Origin: a virus
Length of the DNA: 25,566 nucleotides
IMG/VR virus record: IMGVR_UViG_3300042888_000681
Location: 1-25,566 of that record
Direction: 5' to 3' (one strand)
The position numbers were made by a program, and so were the translations under genes. Shown one piece after another: positions 19,901 to 25,032 of the stretch; the stretch's first letter is position 1, and each line of letters begins with the position of its first letter. The notes under the pieces are model-generated. The model saw only the letters and a list, made by a program, of their open reading frames with translations, was not told where the DNA came from and made no database searches.

Positions 19901-20466
19901 CACTGAGTATTCTTACCAAAATTTAATAATTTTGTAGCGCCATCATCAACTAACTTATTAAATAGTTGCTGACGCTGTGTTGCCATCATTAACTGGGTTG
20001 TTACATCTCTATAGTTAAGGGCTTTTGGACTAAACTTCATGGCGTTCATAGCGCCTTGTGCATCACGACCTAGTTGAACATACTGTTGCTGTAATGTCTT
20101 TACACGTTTTTCAACTAACTTTCCAACTGTTTCAAATTCACTACCAAAAAACTTTCCAAAAGTCTTGGTAGATGCCATACCATATCTAAAATATTCTTTA
20201 AGAGACAATCTTTGTCTATCAAGTTTTTCAGCAAACTGCTCAGATGCTGTGCTCATTCTGGTCATAGATGCTGTCCACTGACCAGTGGCGTTTACGTTAT
20301 GTAAAAGAGATTGTGCGTATTTTGCCTGTGCTGCTGCTGCAGCCTTTGTTCCAACGATTAAGGAACGGTTAAGGGCTGTGAGTTCCTTCTCAAGTAGACG
20401 CAATTGCGCCATTGCTTGTGAAGTATCAATATTTATAAAAATATTGCTATTTGTATCTCCAGCCAT
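10933..20466 (-). CDS. Giant tail tape measure protein (TP901-like) with an internal kinase-like insert
   Basis: This 3177-residue protein sets tail length and probably helps DNA cross the cell envelope. Residues about 181-470 match the TP901-type core (WAGRQLMVGFTIPLMLFG, then AAAAGFSGKGLENLVEQTNKL). Hydrophobic, glycine/alanine-rich segments lie near 194-210, 543-575, 1525-1590 and 1775-1875. The PAML-x-PGE motif occurs three times (Met690, Met1358, Met3070). The first two belong to 52-residue repeats that flank about 600 residues containing a kinase-like region (about 1085-1300). Residues about 2580-2900 are long coiled coils, followed by an Ala/Glu-rich helix and a glycine linker. The ATG at 20466 follows the short chaperone gene by 20 bp, with GAAGG 10 nt upstream. 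No frameshift or stop interrupts the frame. Confidence 0.95.
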   Translation of the reverse strand: MAGDTNSNIFINIDTSQAMAQLRLLEKELTALNRSLIVGTKAAAAAQAKYAQSLLHNVNATGQWTASMTRMSTASEQFAEKLDRQRLSLKEYFRYGMASTKTFGKFFGSEFETVGKLVEKRVKTLQQQYVQLGRDAQGAMNAMKFSPKALNYRDVTTQLMMATQRQQLFNKLVDDGATKLLNFGKNTQWAGRQLMVGFTIPLMLFGAQAIKTFKEIETQVIRFKKVYGDIFTDQGATDAALKNIRALADEYTKYGLKVSDTIKTAADAAAAGFSGKGLENLVEQTNKLAVLGGVTQEKALETTIALKNAFQIDTGKMAGTIDFLNAVENQTVVALEDLTEAIPKVAPVIQQLGGDVKDLAYFMAAMQEGGISAAQGANALKSGLASLINPSNAASKAAAAVGINIKGIVEANAGNLRNTVTGFAKALEPLTDLERSRVIEKVFGKYQFARISALLNNLGREGTQAARVLQLTNASVEELAILSQRELKIQADSPMNKLVGSVERLKKSIAPIGELFAKVLTPVIEFITRMADKFNSFPDGIKKAIGVITVVVGGLGPLFLMTFGLLANAVANSVKGLQVLRKGYQQLSAGSSDAALKTQYLTQEELENISISNALYSKHQQLSAAYALESTALSSLMAVYTKANAAMGSFAATNPGMFMPRGGVILPKKFAGGTTSVPGPKGAGDVVPAMLSPGESVIPTKQTQKYAGFINQIIQDKVPGFMAGRLGAMPATARAVSTRGVVGAKAPVIPISSGVRGISFATEGDRVRVSVGDKFFYIPAGKKEYVQKKLKENDEWLSTRGRKDTTEEQLLHAIIRKNLNGKEITSPSKDLMGRLAKFQSERNRRVPSQVTSLRSKYQNSPIYKELVATHKAEIEELKLLAKTPGNPYGITQDDILKVQNVQGSRAKEFQYSPAFSHRFTDRQVDELPGLTQFKRNAPSNVFEEQGFFNTFFQNISGTSLGGMHISKRAQAEAARKLILDIPASQRTAVQKAVHATIDRRLSSGYYEKFGSKTNQLSLLQDAGLSNETIRSFKRFRPKDEELPGFLRGVVSLGMPIPFKTVSKNRSMAQQIDARVRSSRFRDEPPTNYGVKLQDTSGHSFPIPGIGGIYRKPNGEVVFVKPVLDEKAALAEQRATVIAREAHGLQAPEQKIKTMIDPTDVTGKRKIIVLESPYNPAFATGGTKFSKEEYFKQLVASTLRGDKDLSPSNVFGGTLADVGAAGVFGKASGAREFNFKMPSMQDQAMINLLGVKGGARKAFAENTADIARSMTPAQYQDEIIKEINRVLPKLEKTVASFGLTGIEKVVYQRMIDRLKAGRDNVDWSKFQEVHSKVKPTMKLANGIVSVPGPKGAGDIQPAMLSPGEAVIPAKQSAKYMPLIRSMIADKVPGFAESNIPFGTPASLRPGGQYAGPIGSASVGTGSNPVAQATAATKSTNRLFKAIDKVASKLVLATPKIADLGKTADKTTEAFGKDKTRGFRGFLGGYGNVSQTMLNDDGSSRVASAAERANMRQMNRMNFTQKMMPMQMAGMMIPMAAGMVAQKNPEGAIAKNMDAIMMLSMLTMLLPMLNSPLKLLAATAVGLIAVFKMQASTIRKNIIEGQKQAESMTMTTKRLEELGKITGRVSITQVAAAKRAGRNTDIVPVSMEFGNNIISSSDFGKNLKTSFDKAMTDLGESAAVDSLVNQLGTAVSQGVLDRGQAESIAVALTRNLKDAKLELDVRGRLIQLLGPNGENLVSNPLQVQVDLITTGQNLQKAALKNLNLVASQQRGINTKSEIGQLGAGAIGGGLLGARAGIQAANMVQGGLGATSLLSQEAAIAKAGNAGKIGTALKVVKAARVAGTIGSAGVSATGVGAPAGLVGLAVSTVIFGGIETAIRQWQKGKEKAAIGQAAGMLQGVVSQNVAASQASIDALTSQYDSAIANLQLKKQTLKTEQERKAIDDQIAELESKKQSGLKTLRSKQAELLGSASSNYDNVSKRSLGETLSPFGSGRGQVRDKYMEAFAVGMQDKFKDNAPLKAQAAALQSQLDQIKNDKVTLEISTLVTSDVLTPMEASTLVSTLTKTGGDIQKRLQTLVTVQGTEGVQRLSTILTMLPNENNQKQLVFAMKHMNKTEADATMSAIEELGKVPEYVGIELSIETQKADLDRLKRVGSEIAALNKAFPDGKVTKTALIKMQEQAGGEGKNLTLDSAIRDWTAISKLPKDLQFQAIITMGSIEFSDSFDAILDRELKTAFQKQAKGAKTGRLAAAALQSFVKNPKNIEAATKAAMEKIRTQLFGAAVPSTTKTGGPVTPKDEGPKRDESFLNDLAQRLKLVKEGGFNALTPLISLRKFLKDGGKTSINPGLDAQAGAIKQIEAAAKDAGISIDKDFMEIIRGLDAEQFKLWSETLFNIQKNGRITGLKDDFIVINEGFRKATIGGYIQDVKDASKEIENQVAAHQLLTKEGYNSIEIQKILQDATLTAKIAAQGGLKATKEEQIELNKEIKKTIELNYQLSTIKLNDNIAETNMQIEAFKKLTAAGVKQEVILEILKDKSNIWAIGSADATVNIKDKFGDLIEKTKEYYDMLELIRKQSLTFEQSTQESIDANIASLDLQSRTLQNQFDLANIGLKAKIKTAELDVKSINDSIQKEQDKIDAINLTLKYDPAIGQNFLDDLQEKINDSQRSMDINFDRPLQVLSDRSAVLSNDLTLIDKATEAINEKYDAQEKALQKISELNQEIASQEKSRISLADALSQGDISAAAQLANDMRTTAADSANRKSGELLAAARKAETDKLVSSSGMTKVQIEAEQFRIAQESYAIEQQRKIVQEQILSLEDQVYNITELREEKLLLIRNIERVIDGLKYNQLATAQSKLDALQGELDKNQEILNAKLLAIETEKLGWESIQIQLDGYKNKLTEINNGPLKTMKDLMDSIIAAMAALSSMNFSSSSPYTSPSGNDLNAYVPPTSTAADEAALEEFITIVEELDAAQEAADAAAAYADSLSGKAGSDAAMERKLAAIAAAEEAARLLALAQAAYDATLPTIDPNATGGSGGGPGGRFGIQVAAKGGLIAPMKFAMGGFAKGTDTVPAMLTPGEFIVNKNAAKAFGPLLGAINGSKFPSMLKKSMTAPKYQTSSANLPASSNISNSTSVNNNSSSVYNYNVGINVGGSSANPQDIARAVMTQIKNIDAQRIRSQRA
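11164..11304 (-). repeat. Third PAML-x-PGE repeat of the tape measure gene
   Basis: This encodes residues 3055-3101, containing AKGTDTVPAMLTPGEFIVNK, and is the C-terminal and most diverged of three related segments. A single motif of this type near the C-terminus is common in tape measure proteins; its function is not established. It marks the ancestral location against which the two internal copies can be compared. Confidence 0.7.
16300..16455 (-). repeat. Second internal repeat of the tape measure gene, after the kinase-like insert
   Basis: This encodes residues 1338-1389. It shares SVPGPKGAGD, PAMLSPGE and DKVPGF, in the same register and without gaps, with the copy at 18304-18459. The two copies are in direct orientation and have drifted at third positions, so the duplication is not recent. 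Confidence 0.85.
16567..17214 (-). other. Kinase-fold-like domain within the tape measure protein
   Basis: This corresponds to about residues 1085-1300. A glycine-containing hairpin (GIGGIYRKPNGEVVFVKP) ends in Lys1120, in the position of the beta-3 lysine. Glu1131 or Glu1139 lies in the following helix. RGDKDLSPSNVF gives Asp1203-x4-Asn1208, the spacing of the catalytic loop in protein and lipid kinases, and LADVGAAG supplies Asp1216-x-Gly, like a DFG motif. The compact layout is nearer to atypical kinases (HipA, PI3/PI4-kinase or actin-fragmin kinase types) than to eukaryotic Ser/Thr kinases. No family can be named by eye, and a structural pseudo-kinase is possible. It lies between two direct repeats, consistent with an inserted cargo domain. 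Confidence 0.55.
18304..18459 (-). repeat. First internal repeat of the tape measure gene, before the kinase-like insert
   Basis: This encodes residues 670-721, including SVPGPKGAGDVVPAMLSPGE and ending DKVPGF. It aligns without gaps to residues 1338-1389 (16300-16455) and more loosely to residues 3055-3101. Confidence 0.85.
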
Positions 20467-20467
20467 T

Positions 20468-20490
20468 AACCGTTAACCTTCAACCGTTAA
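20468..20490. repeat. 9-bp direct repeat around the tape measure ribosome binding site
   Basis: AACCGTTAA occurs at 20468-20476 and again at 20482-20490, a 14-bp period, covering the gap between the short chaperone gene and the tape measure ATG. On the transcript the two copies bracket the GAAGG Shine-Dalgarno. This could be a binding site for a protein or RNA that modulates tape measure translation, or it may be chance. Confidence 0.35.
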
Positions 20491-20816
20491 AGTTCTTCTT
20501 GTGCTAAAGCAAGTAAAGCGGTATCTGAAAGATTAATTCCAGACGCTGCCTCAATGATTGAATAAACCGTAGGAAGATCAATTACATCCTCAAGTTTTTC
20601 AATGCTTTCCCCCAACTCTGGCTTATACTGCTCCATAGCGATTGCTACACACTCAATCAAAAGTGTCATAGACTTATCGTTATCATTTTGGACTGCCCCC
20701 AAGCCCTCAAACTTCTTCATAAATTTACGTAAAAGTGAGATCTTGAGAGGTCTTACCTTGATCTTTGTTCCATCAATCAGGGTAATTATTTTTTCTTCGT
20801 GTACTGTTGTAGTCAT
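20487..20816 (-). CDS. Tail assembly chaperone, short form (gpG-like)
   Basis: This 109-residue protein aligns along almost its whole length, from residue 1, with the N-terminal half of the next gene upstream. Shared blocks include IITL-x-DG, QYKPE and DLPT, about 45% identity by eye with one gap. It lies directly before the tape measure gene, where lambda-type gpG/gpT chaperones sit; these coat the tape measure during tube assembly. It stops after QEEL. Both shifted frames run into stops within a few codons, so it has no frameshifted T extension. AGAGG lies 5 nt before the ATG at 20816, and a candidate extended -10 lies about 25 bp upstream. It therefore looks like a stand-alone short form made in larger amounts than the long paralogue. 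Confidence 0.85.
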   Translation of the reverse strand: MTTTVHEEKIITLIDGTKIKVRPLKISLLRKFMKKFEGLGAVQNDNDKSMTLLIECVAIAMEQYKPELGESIEKLEDVIDLPTVYSIIEAASGINLSDTALLALAQEEL

Positions 20817-20841
20817 AACTTCCTCTCAGTAAGTTACCTCA

Positions 20842-20850
20842 ATTATAGCA
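20842..20850 (-). promoter_or_regulatory. Candidate extended -10 promoter before the short chaperone gene
   Basis: The minus strand reads TGCTATAAT in the 45-bp gap between the two chaperone genes. No -35 hexamer is visible at 16-18 bp spacing. Transcription from here would give a leader of about 20 nt carrying the AGAGG ribosome binding site. Confidence 0.45.
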
Positions 20851-20861
20851 TAAACAGCCTA

Positions 20862-21563
20862 TTACATTAGGTTTTCGTAGTCAAGACCCATGCCTATGCC
20901 AAACCCTGCTTTTCGTGCAGTTGCCCCCTGTAAAGATAATACATCATTGCTATCGCTGGTTTGACCACCACTAAATACTCTAGCCTTCATGTCTTCCCAT
21001 TCCTTTTGGCCTCTATCTTTATTACTTTCCCCGTCTAAATCCACACCTTGAATTGCTGCAAGAAATTTTTTTTCTTGATAGTCTAAATCTCTAATTGATC
21101 CGATTGTTGCCACTAGTTCAGGCATTGACAGATTTGCTTCTAGTTCTTGATAGTCTTTCCATATGCCAAGTAAAAATATCTCAGACTCCAATTTTGCTAA
21201 ATCTAATTCATCCCAACCGCTACCCAGGCTGTCTTGCTTGAGTGCTTGCTCTTTTACTGGCTCGTCTACTTCTCCATTAACACTAATACCACCACCAATA
21301 TTAATTATTTTATAAATTGTTGGTAGATCAACATTGTCTTCAAGGTTTTCAATTGTCCCTGCAATTTCTGGTTTATACTGTTGCATAGCAATTCTTGCAC
21401 ATTCTGACAAATAGGATATTGATTCAATATCATTTTTTGATTCTTTTATTAAATGGAATGCTTCCATAAACTCTCTAAGATATTTAATCTTGAGAGGATA
21501 AATTTCTATCTGTTCGCCATCCATTAATGTTATTATGTCTGACTTATATATTCTTGTTGCCAT
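20862..21563 (-). CDS. Tail assembly chaperone, long form (gpGT-like, fused in frame)
   Basis: This protein has 233 residues. Residues 1-95 are paralogous to the 109-residue chaperone downstream. After a short polar linker, residues about 115-233 (WDELDLAKLESEIFLLGIW, then KFLAAIQGVDLDG) look like the T-type extension that in most siphoviruses is added by a -1 ribosomal frameshift. Here it is read continuously, and no in-frame slippery heptamer is apparent at the domain junction. The start at 21563 is supported by gapless alignment with the paralogue. There is no Shine-Dalgarno; the ATG is 7 nt after a TGGTAAAAT box, so the mRNA may be leaderless. A strong terminator lies just upstream. Both points suggest low expression, as expected for the minor long form. 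Confidence 0.85.
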   Translation of the reverse strand: MATRIYKSDIITLMDGEQIEIYPLKIKYLREFMEAFHLIKESKNDIESISYLSECARIAMQQYKPEIAGTIENLEDNVDLPTIYKIINIGGGISVNGEVDEPVKEQALKQDSLGSGWDELDLAKLESEIFLLGIWKDYQELEANLSMPELVATIGSIRDLDYQEKKFLAAIQGVDLDGESNKDRGQKEWEDMKARVFSGGQTSDSNDVLSLQGATARKAGFGIGMGLDYENLM

Positions 21564-21570
21564 CTTATCA

Positions 21571-21579
21571 ATTTTACCA
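21571..21579 (-). promoter_or_regulatory. Candidate extended -10 placing transcription start at the long chaperone ATG
   Basis: The minus strand reads TGGTAAAAT, one base from TGnTATAAT, followed by 7 nt and the ATG at 21563. A start about 7 nt after the box would give a leaderless mRNA. It lies just after the U-tract of the terminator at 21590-21615. No -35 is seen. Confidence 0.4.
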
Positions 21580-21584
21580 CAAAC

Positions 21585-21615
21585 AAAAAGCCCACCCCCA
21601 GTTAAGGGAGTGGGC
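21585..21615 (-). terminator. Strong intrinsic terminator after the tail tube gene
   Basis: On the minus strand GCCCACTCCC pairs with GGGGGTGGGC (10 bp with one T-G wobble), with a 6-nt loop, followed directly by TTTTTGTTTG. It lies 16 bp after the stop of the tail tube gene and would limit read-through into the chaperone and tape measure genes. Confidence 0.88.
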
Positions 21616-21631
21616 CAGTTGTCAGTTTATA

Positions 21632-22270
21632 TTAAATTGAGTTTGATGCCCAAGTACGGTCAACGATCTTACCGTATGATCCTGAAGCGTCCTCTGGTAG
21701 TAGACGGAATGAAACTTCAAACATTGAAGCCTCATCACGCTTTGCTGAAACTGTTACGTTTTCAATAGACAAAGCACGGTATGCTGTGTAGACACGCTCA
21801 ATGTATGGAGAGTCTGCACAATCACCTGTTCCTGGTCCAACAGCACAGATTGCACGCTCTACTGGACATTCTCCGATGTCACCTGCAGAAAGATTCAATG
21901 TTCTTCCCGCTGATGTCAACTTGTTTCCAGATAGATCGTCTGAGTTTGCTGCCAATGCGAGAAGCAAGTTCTCCAAAGTAGCCTCAGCAAAAGCAGTTGC
22001 AAGATTAACCTGCATACCCTGCTTGTAAAGTTTTGCAACGTCAAGAATCTGGTCTACCTGGACTTCACCGAAGTCTGGTTGGAACTGCATTTCAAGACCG
22101 TTCATGGTATAACCTACGTTATCGTAAGCAGCGTTATCAGCCAAAGTTTCCTTGTATGATTCACCGTTTACAAAAGCGGCCATTGTACCTGGCGTTAGGG
22201 TTGTATCTGCAACGAAAAGCGCTGCTGCACCAACGATAATGTTGGTTGATGTTCCACGACTATATGCCAT
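21632..22270 (-). CDS. Major tail (tube) protein
   Basis: This 212-residue protein sits between the tail terminator candidate and the chaperone/tape measure genes, the standard place for the tube subunit. It begins MAYSRGTSTNIIVGAAALFVA and continues with strand-rich segments (IENVTVSAKRDEASMFEVSF). Both ends fit a tube-protein beta sandwich. Its codon choice is clearly more C/G-ending (AAC, TTC, TAC, AAG) than that of its neighbours, as expected for a very abundant protein. AGAGGTG lies upstream of the ATG at 22270, a 78-bp leader region with an extended -10 precedes it, and a strong terminator follows it. It appears to form its own transcription unit. There is only one tube gene and no sheath gene. 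Confidence 0.87.
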   Translation of the reverse strand: MAYSRGTSTNIIVGAAALFVADTTLTPGTMAAFVNGESYKETLADNAAYDNVGYTMNGLEMQFQPDFGEVQVDQILDVAKLYKQGMQVNLATAFAEATLENLLLALAANSDDLSGNKLTSAGRTLNLSAGDIGECPVERAICAVGPGTGDCADSPYIERVYTAYRALSIENVTVSAKRDEASMFEVSFRLLPEDASGSYGKIVDRTWASNSI

Positions 22271-22334
22271 TTATTCACCTCTTCCTTAAATAGATATTAA
22301 GTTGTTTTTGGCGTTATTTGTTTCCTCAGCCATA

Positions 22335-22343
22335 ATTATAACA
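22335..22343 (-). promoter_or_regulatory. Candidate extended -10 promoter of the tail tube gene
   Basis: The minus strand reads TGTTATAAT about 65 bp before the tube ATG, in a 78-bp gap with no gene. No -35 hexamer is visible. The leader would be about 58 nt long with no obvious hairpin, ending in AGAGGTG. Confidence 0.5.
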
Positions 22344-22348
22344 TTGTT

Positions 22349-22939
22349 TTATATAACTATTTTATTTGCATTGGACAGCCTGGCTTCAGGGGCCCAGTTA
22401 TGGCTTGTTAGGTCTTTGTGCTGGTGATAGTCAAAATCAATGATGATCTTGTTTCCGCCATAGGTACGGGCTGTTCCAAAGTCAATGATGTCTCTTGTTT
22501 CTTCAAGTTGGTAGACCTTAAAATTATGGAATAGAAACATGCTATCTACTGTACTTCCATCATCTAGACTTATCTTTCTATTGGCGCACCAGGCATTTAA
22601 CTCCTGGGCTGACTCATCTCCACGGTCAAGTAGTCTCAAAACTGCCTCTTGAATTTTTATCATATTAACCGTATTATTTGCTGCTGTTGCATAAAAATAA
22701 TATAATATCTGCTCACACTTAATGTGTGGAAAACCACTTTTATTCATTTTTATAAGTCTGTCATAAACACACATAACTCCATCAGGGGATTGTGACCATG
22801 TTTCTGTTAAGTCATCAAGGGTTGTAGGGCTAGATGGGAAGAATGGAAGCCTTGAAAATCCTGCCAGAGTTTCAACTTTTTCCTGCAAGTACTTATTAAT
22901 CCAAAGAATTGGAGTATTTATTACATCTGTATTAGCCAT
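22349..22939 (-). CDS. Neck protein, probable tail terminator
   Basis: This 196-residue protein is the last gene before the tube gene, the slot usually filled by the tail terminator that caps the tube and stops its growth. It has an N-terminal helix (VINTPILWINKYLQEKVETL), then strand/helix alternation (KCEQILYYFYATAANNTVNM) and a C-terminal strand segment (NKIIIDFDYHQHKDL). This is compatible with the alpha/beta fold of such proteins. No sequence family is recognised. Its ATG at 22939 overlaps the upstream stop by 8 bp. The role rests on position and size. Confidence 0.78.
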   Translation of the reverse strand: MANTDVINTPILWINKYLQEKVETLAGFSRLPFFPSSPTTLDDLTETWSQSPDGVMCVYDRLIKMNKSGFPHIKCEQILYYFYATAANNTVNMIKIQEAVLRLLDRGDESAQELNAWCANRKISLDDGSTVDSMFLFHNFKVYQLEETRDIIDFGTARTYGGNKIIIDFDYHQHKDLTSHNWAPEARLSNANKIVI

Positions 22940-23612
22940 TTATTATCCCCGCATTCGCTATCCATCTATATCCAACATCTAATCCTTTTGATCTTCCTGA
23001 CTTCTTGCCTGACTTAATATTCTTCTTATATAATATAGGATTTTCTAAGTAACTTGATATACCGCTTGATCTTAAAAATGCTTGTGTAAAATATTTTGTA
23101 AAGAAAGAATCAATTACCTTTTCAAATGATCCTTTTGTGGCATCTCCTCCAGGATTGTCTACAGTTACGCTATTTTTAGTAAATACCGTCTCTCCATCTT
23201 TTTCAAATACAAGCACATCAGAGTTTCTTGGTGTAATTACTACTGGTATTCCTTCTTCCATTATTCTTGCCTTGTCATAAAATGGAACCCTTGATCCCTC
23301 TTTTATTGATTTTGATTGTTTAAAATTTGTTATAAAAGATAGTCCTTGATTACTTACTGTATATTTTAAATCATATAGCCTTGCATTTGGACTTCCCACT
23401 TGTGACCACTCATATATATGGTTTAAGGCTTCTGGATTTACTCTTGCATTTGAATCAATATATTTTTCTAACATCTCTGACACACTTAATCCAAGATTAT
23501 GAAAAAATACTGTTTTGCCTGCATGAACTCCATCTACATATCCAAATGAGTATTCAACTATATTATTAAGATCTTTTTTAAACTGTCTTGTATCTATCAC
23601 TAATTTCATCAT
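22932..23612 (-). CDS. Neck / tail completion-like protein
   Basis: This 226-residue protein lies in the third slot after the capsid-proximal connector genes. It starts with a short strand-helix (KLVIDTRQFKKDLNNIVEYS) and has a helical middle. It ends in a basic stretch (KKNIKSGKKSGRSKG) before VGYRWIANAGI, which could contact DNA or a partner in the neck. The N-terminal pattern recalls HK97 gp10-type proteins, but the product is longer than most. The ATG overlaps the upstream stop by 4 bp (ATGA); two adjacent Met codons make the exact start ambiguous by one residue. The function is inferred from order. Confidence 0.78.
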   Translation of the reverse strand: MMKLVIDTRQFKKDLNNIVEYSFGYVDGVHAGKTVFFHNLGLSVSEMLEKYIDSNARVNPEALNHIYEWSQVGSPNARLYDLKYTVSNQGLSFITNFKQSKSIKEGSRVPFYDKARIMEEGIPVVITPRNSDVLVFEKDGETVFTKNSVTVDNPGGDATKGSFEKVIDSFFTKYFTQAFLRSSGISSYLENPILYKKNIKSGKKSGRSKGLDVGYRWIANAGIING

Positions 23613-24055
23613 ATATCAGATGCCTGGTTCTCTGAACGACGGATAACTAATGCAAAATGTTCTGGTTCTCCAAATGGTCCAATGATTGGAGACTGAGATT
23701 CTATTTCATAAATTGTTGACTTTCCAGCACGTGTACCAGATGTTTCTACGTAGATGGGAACATCGTTTCTTGTTCTAATATTTGTAACAATAACATTAGT
23801 TATTGCGTCTGCATTTTGTTCTTCTGAAAAACGAATATCTTTTTTTGTTCTTCCTACTAAGACTTTCTTTAGTGTTATATTTACGTTTGGCTTTACTTCT
23901 TCATCTACCGTGCCGTCTTTAGAAAAGTTACAAACAACTGTTTTATTAAATACCCAGGTCTTCTTAACATTTCCATAAGTACCTTGTTCTACTATTGGAT
24001 AGTAAACGTCTGCCTTCATTGGGTACATGAAGTCTGTCTCTTCACATAGATCCAT
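23609..24055 (-). CDS. Head-closure-like neck protein
   Basis: This 148-residue, strand-rich protein (MKADVYYPIVEQGTYGNVKK, then VCNFSKDGTV) follows the adaptor gene, in the position of a head-closure or stopper protein. The ATG at 24055 shares one base with the previous stop (TAATG). A second in-frame ATG nine codons in has GAAGAG 8 nt upstream and could be the true start, giving 139 residues. No catalytic motif is present. The role is inferred from size and gene order. Confidence 0.78.
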   Translation of the reverse strand: MDLCEETDFMYPMKADVYYPIVEQGTYGNVKKTWVFNKTVVCNFSKDGTVDEEVKPNVNITLKKVLVGRTKKDIRFSEEQNADAITNVIVTNIRTRNDVPIYVETSGTRAGKSTIYEIESQSPIIGPFGEPEHFALVIRRSENQASDI

Positions 24056-25032
24056 TACAGAACCCAGGGCTTAGAGATATTGTTAACGTATTTGTCTAAA
24101 ATTTTATCTACTAGAATGTTACCAGTGCCGTCAAGGAGTCTCTTGTCGTACTCAATCTTAAATTGCTCAGTGCTGTATGACTTTACATATCTCTTATAAT
24201 AATCTAGTTTTCCACACTTAATATCATTAATAAGCATTTTTGTTGCATCTTGGATATCATATGGAACAACCTTATGTCCAACTTCTAGCAAGAAAATATA
24301 GTCAGTTCCTTCTGCAAAGCCAACACCAGCACTTACAGTCTGAACGTTTCCACTATCTTCTGTATCAAACATAGAGATTGAGTCAGAGTATGCTAGAGGG
24401 ATTCTTGCTGGTTTTCTTTCTGCACGGTTCAGTCCATCTGTTAACTCAAGAGGGTCTTTTGTTATTGCACTCTTGTCTTTAGTTATTAAATAGTTAAAGA
24501 CTCCAAGTGTATTTGGTGTTTCGGATGAGTCATAAACTAATTCTGCATTTTCGTGTACCGTTAGAATTTTATGGGTTTTATCCCAAAGCGGTATGTAATC
24601 AGTTCCCTGACCAACAACTTCTAAGTAAGACCTCTTATAGTAAAATCCATCAGTAAATGCATCAATGATTGCTCTTGCAAGTTTTTCATGCTCTACATAC
24701 TCTGCTATCTCAGTAGGGGTTGTTCCTAAAGTTGCTGGATCTACATACGGTCTTGTTATGTCTAGATTATCTTCTACTACGATGTCTCCACGAACATCCT
24801 GAACTCCAGAGACTGTAAGGCTTTCATAAATTGTAACTGGGTATGACTTATCATACTTAGTATATTCTCCAGTGAGTTCATATGTTACTACAGAGTTTTG
24901 ATTTGACTGAAGAATGATCTCTGATTCTACTTGCTCTAGAAGGTCTTCAATTACAAGAATATATTCTGTAGATGGCTCTGGAACTGTATAAGATACAGAT
25001 AAAGGGTATGGTGGCTTGCGTAGTATTTCCAT
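24055..25032 (-). CDS. Head-tail connector (adaptor-like) protein
   Basis: This 325-residue protein is second after the capsid gene. Its middle part has an acidic helical region (TPTEIAEYVEHEKLARAIID) followed by an aromatic segment (GFYYKRSYLEVVGQGTDYIP) and further strands. The C-terminal 60 residues are helical and charged (MLINDIKCGKLDYYKRYVKS). This is compatible with a phage head-tail adaptor, although it is longer than the usual 100-200 residues. No named family is recognised. It is coupled to the upstream gene by a TAATG junction and to the downstream gene in the same way. Confidence 0.78.
   Translation of the reverse strand: MEILRKPPYPLSVSYTVPEPSTEYILVIEDLLEQVESEIILQSNQNSVVTYELTGEYTKYDKSYPVTIYESLTVSGVQDVRGDIVVEDNLDITRPYVDPATLGTTPTEIAEYVEHEKLARAIIDAFTDGFYYKRSYLEVVGQGTDYIPLWDKTHKILTVHENAELVYDSSETPNTLGVFNYLITKDKSAITKDPLELTDGLNRAERKPARIPLAYSDSISMFDTEDSGNVQTVSAGVGFAEGTDYIFLLEVGHKVVPYDIQDATKMLINDIKCGKLDYYKRYVKSYSTEQFKIEYDKRLLDGTGNILVDKILDKYVNNISKPWVL

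Noticed and set aside
20862-21563. Programmed -1 frameshift in the tail chaperone genes
   Set aside because: The long product is already a single open frame, the short gene has no extension frame after its stop, and no in-frame slippery heptamer is visible.
3103-23978. Many other plus-strand open frames of 60-120 codons
   Set aside because: All are antisense to minus-strand genes with conserved features and tight gene-to-gene overlaps. None has a recognisable motif or its own promoter-like region.
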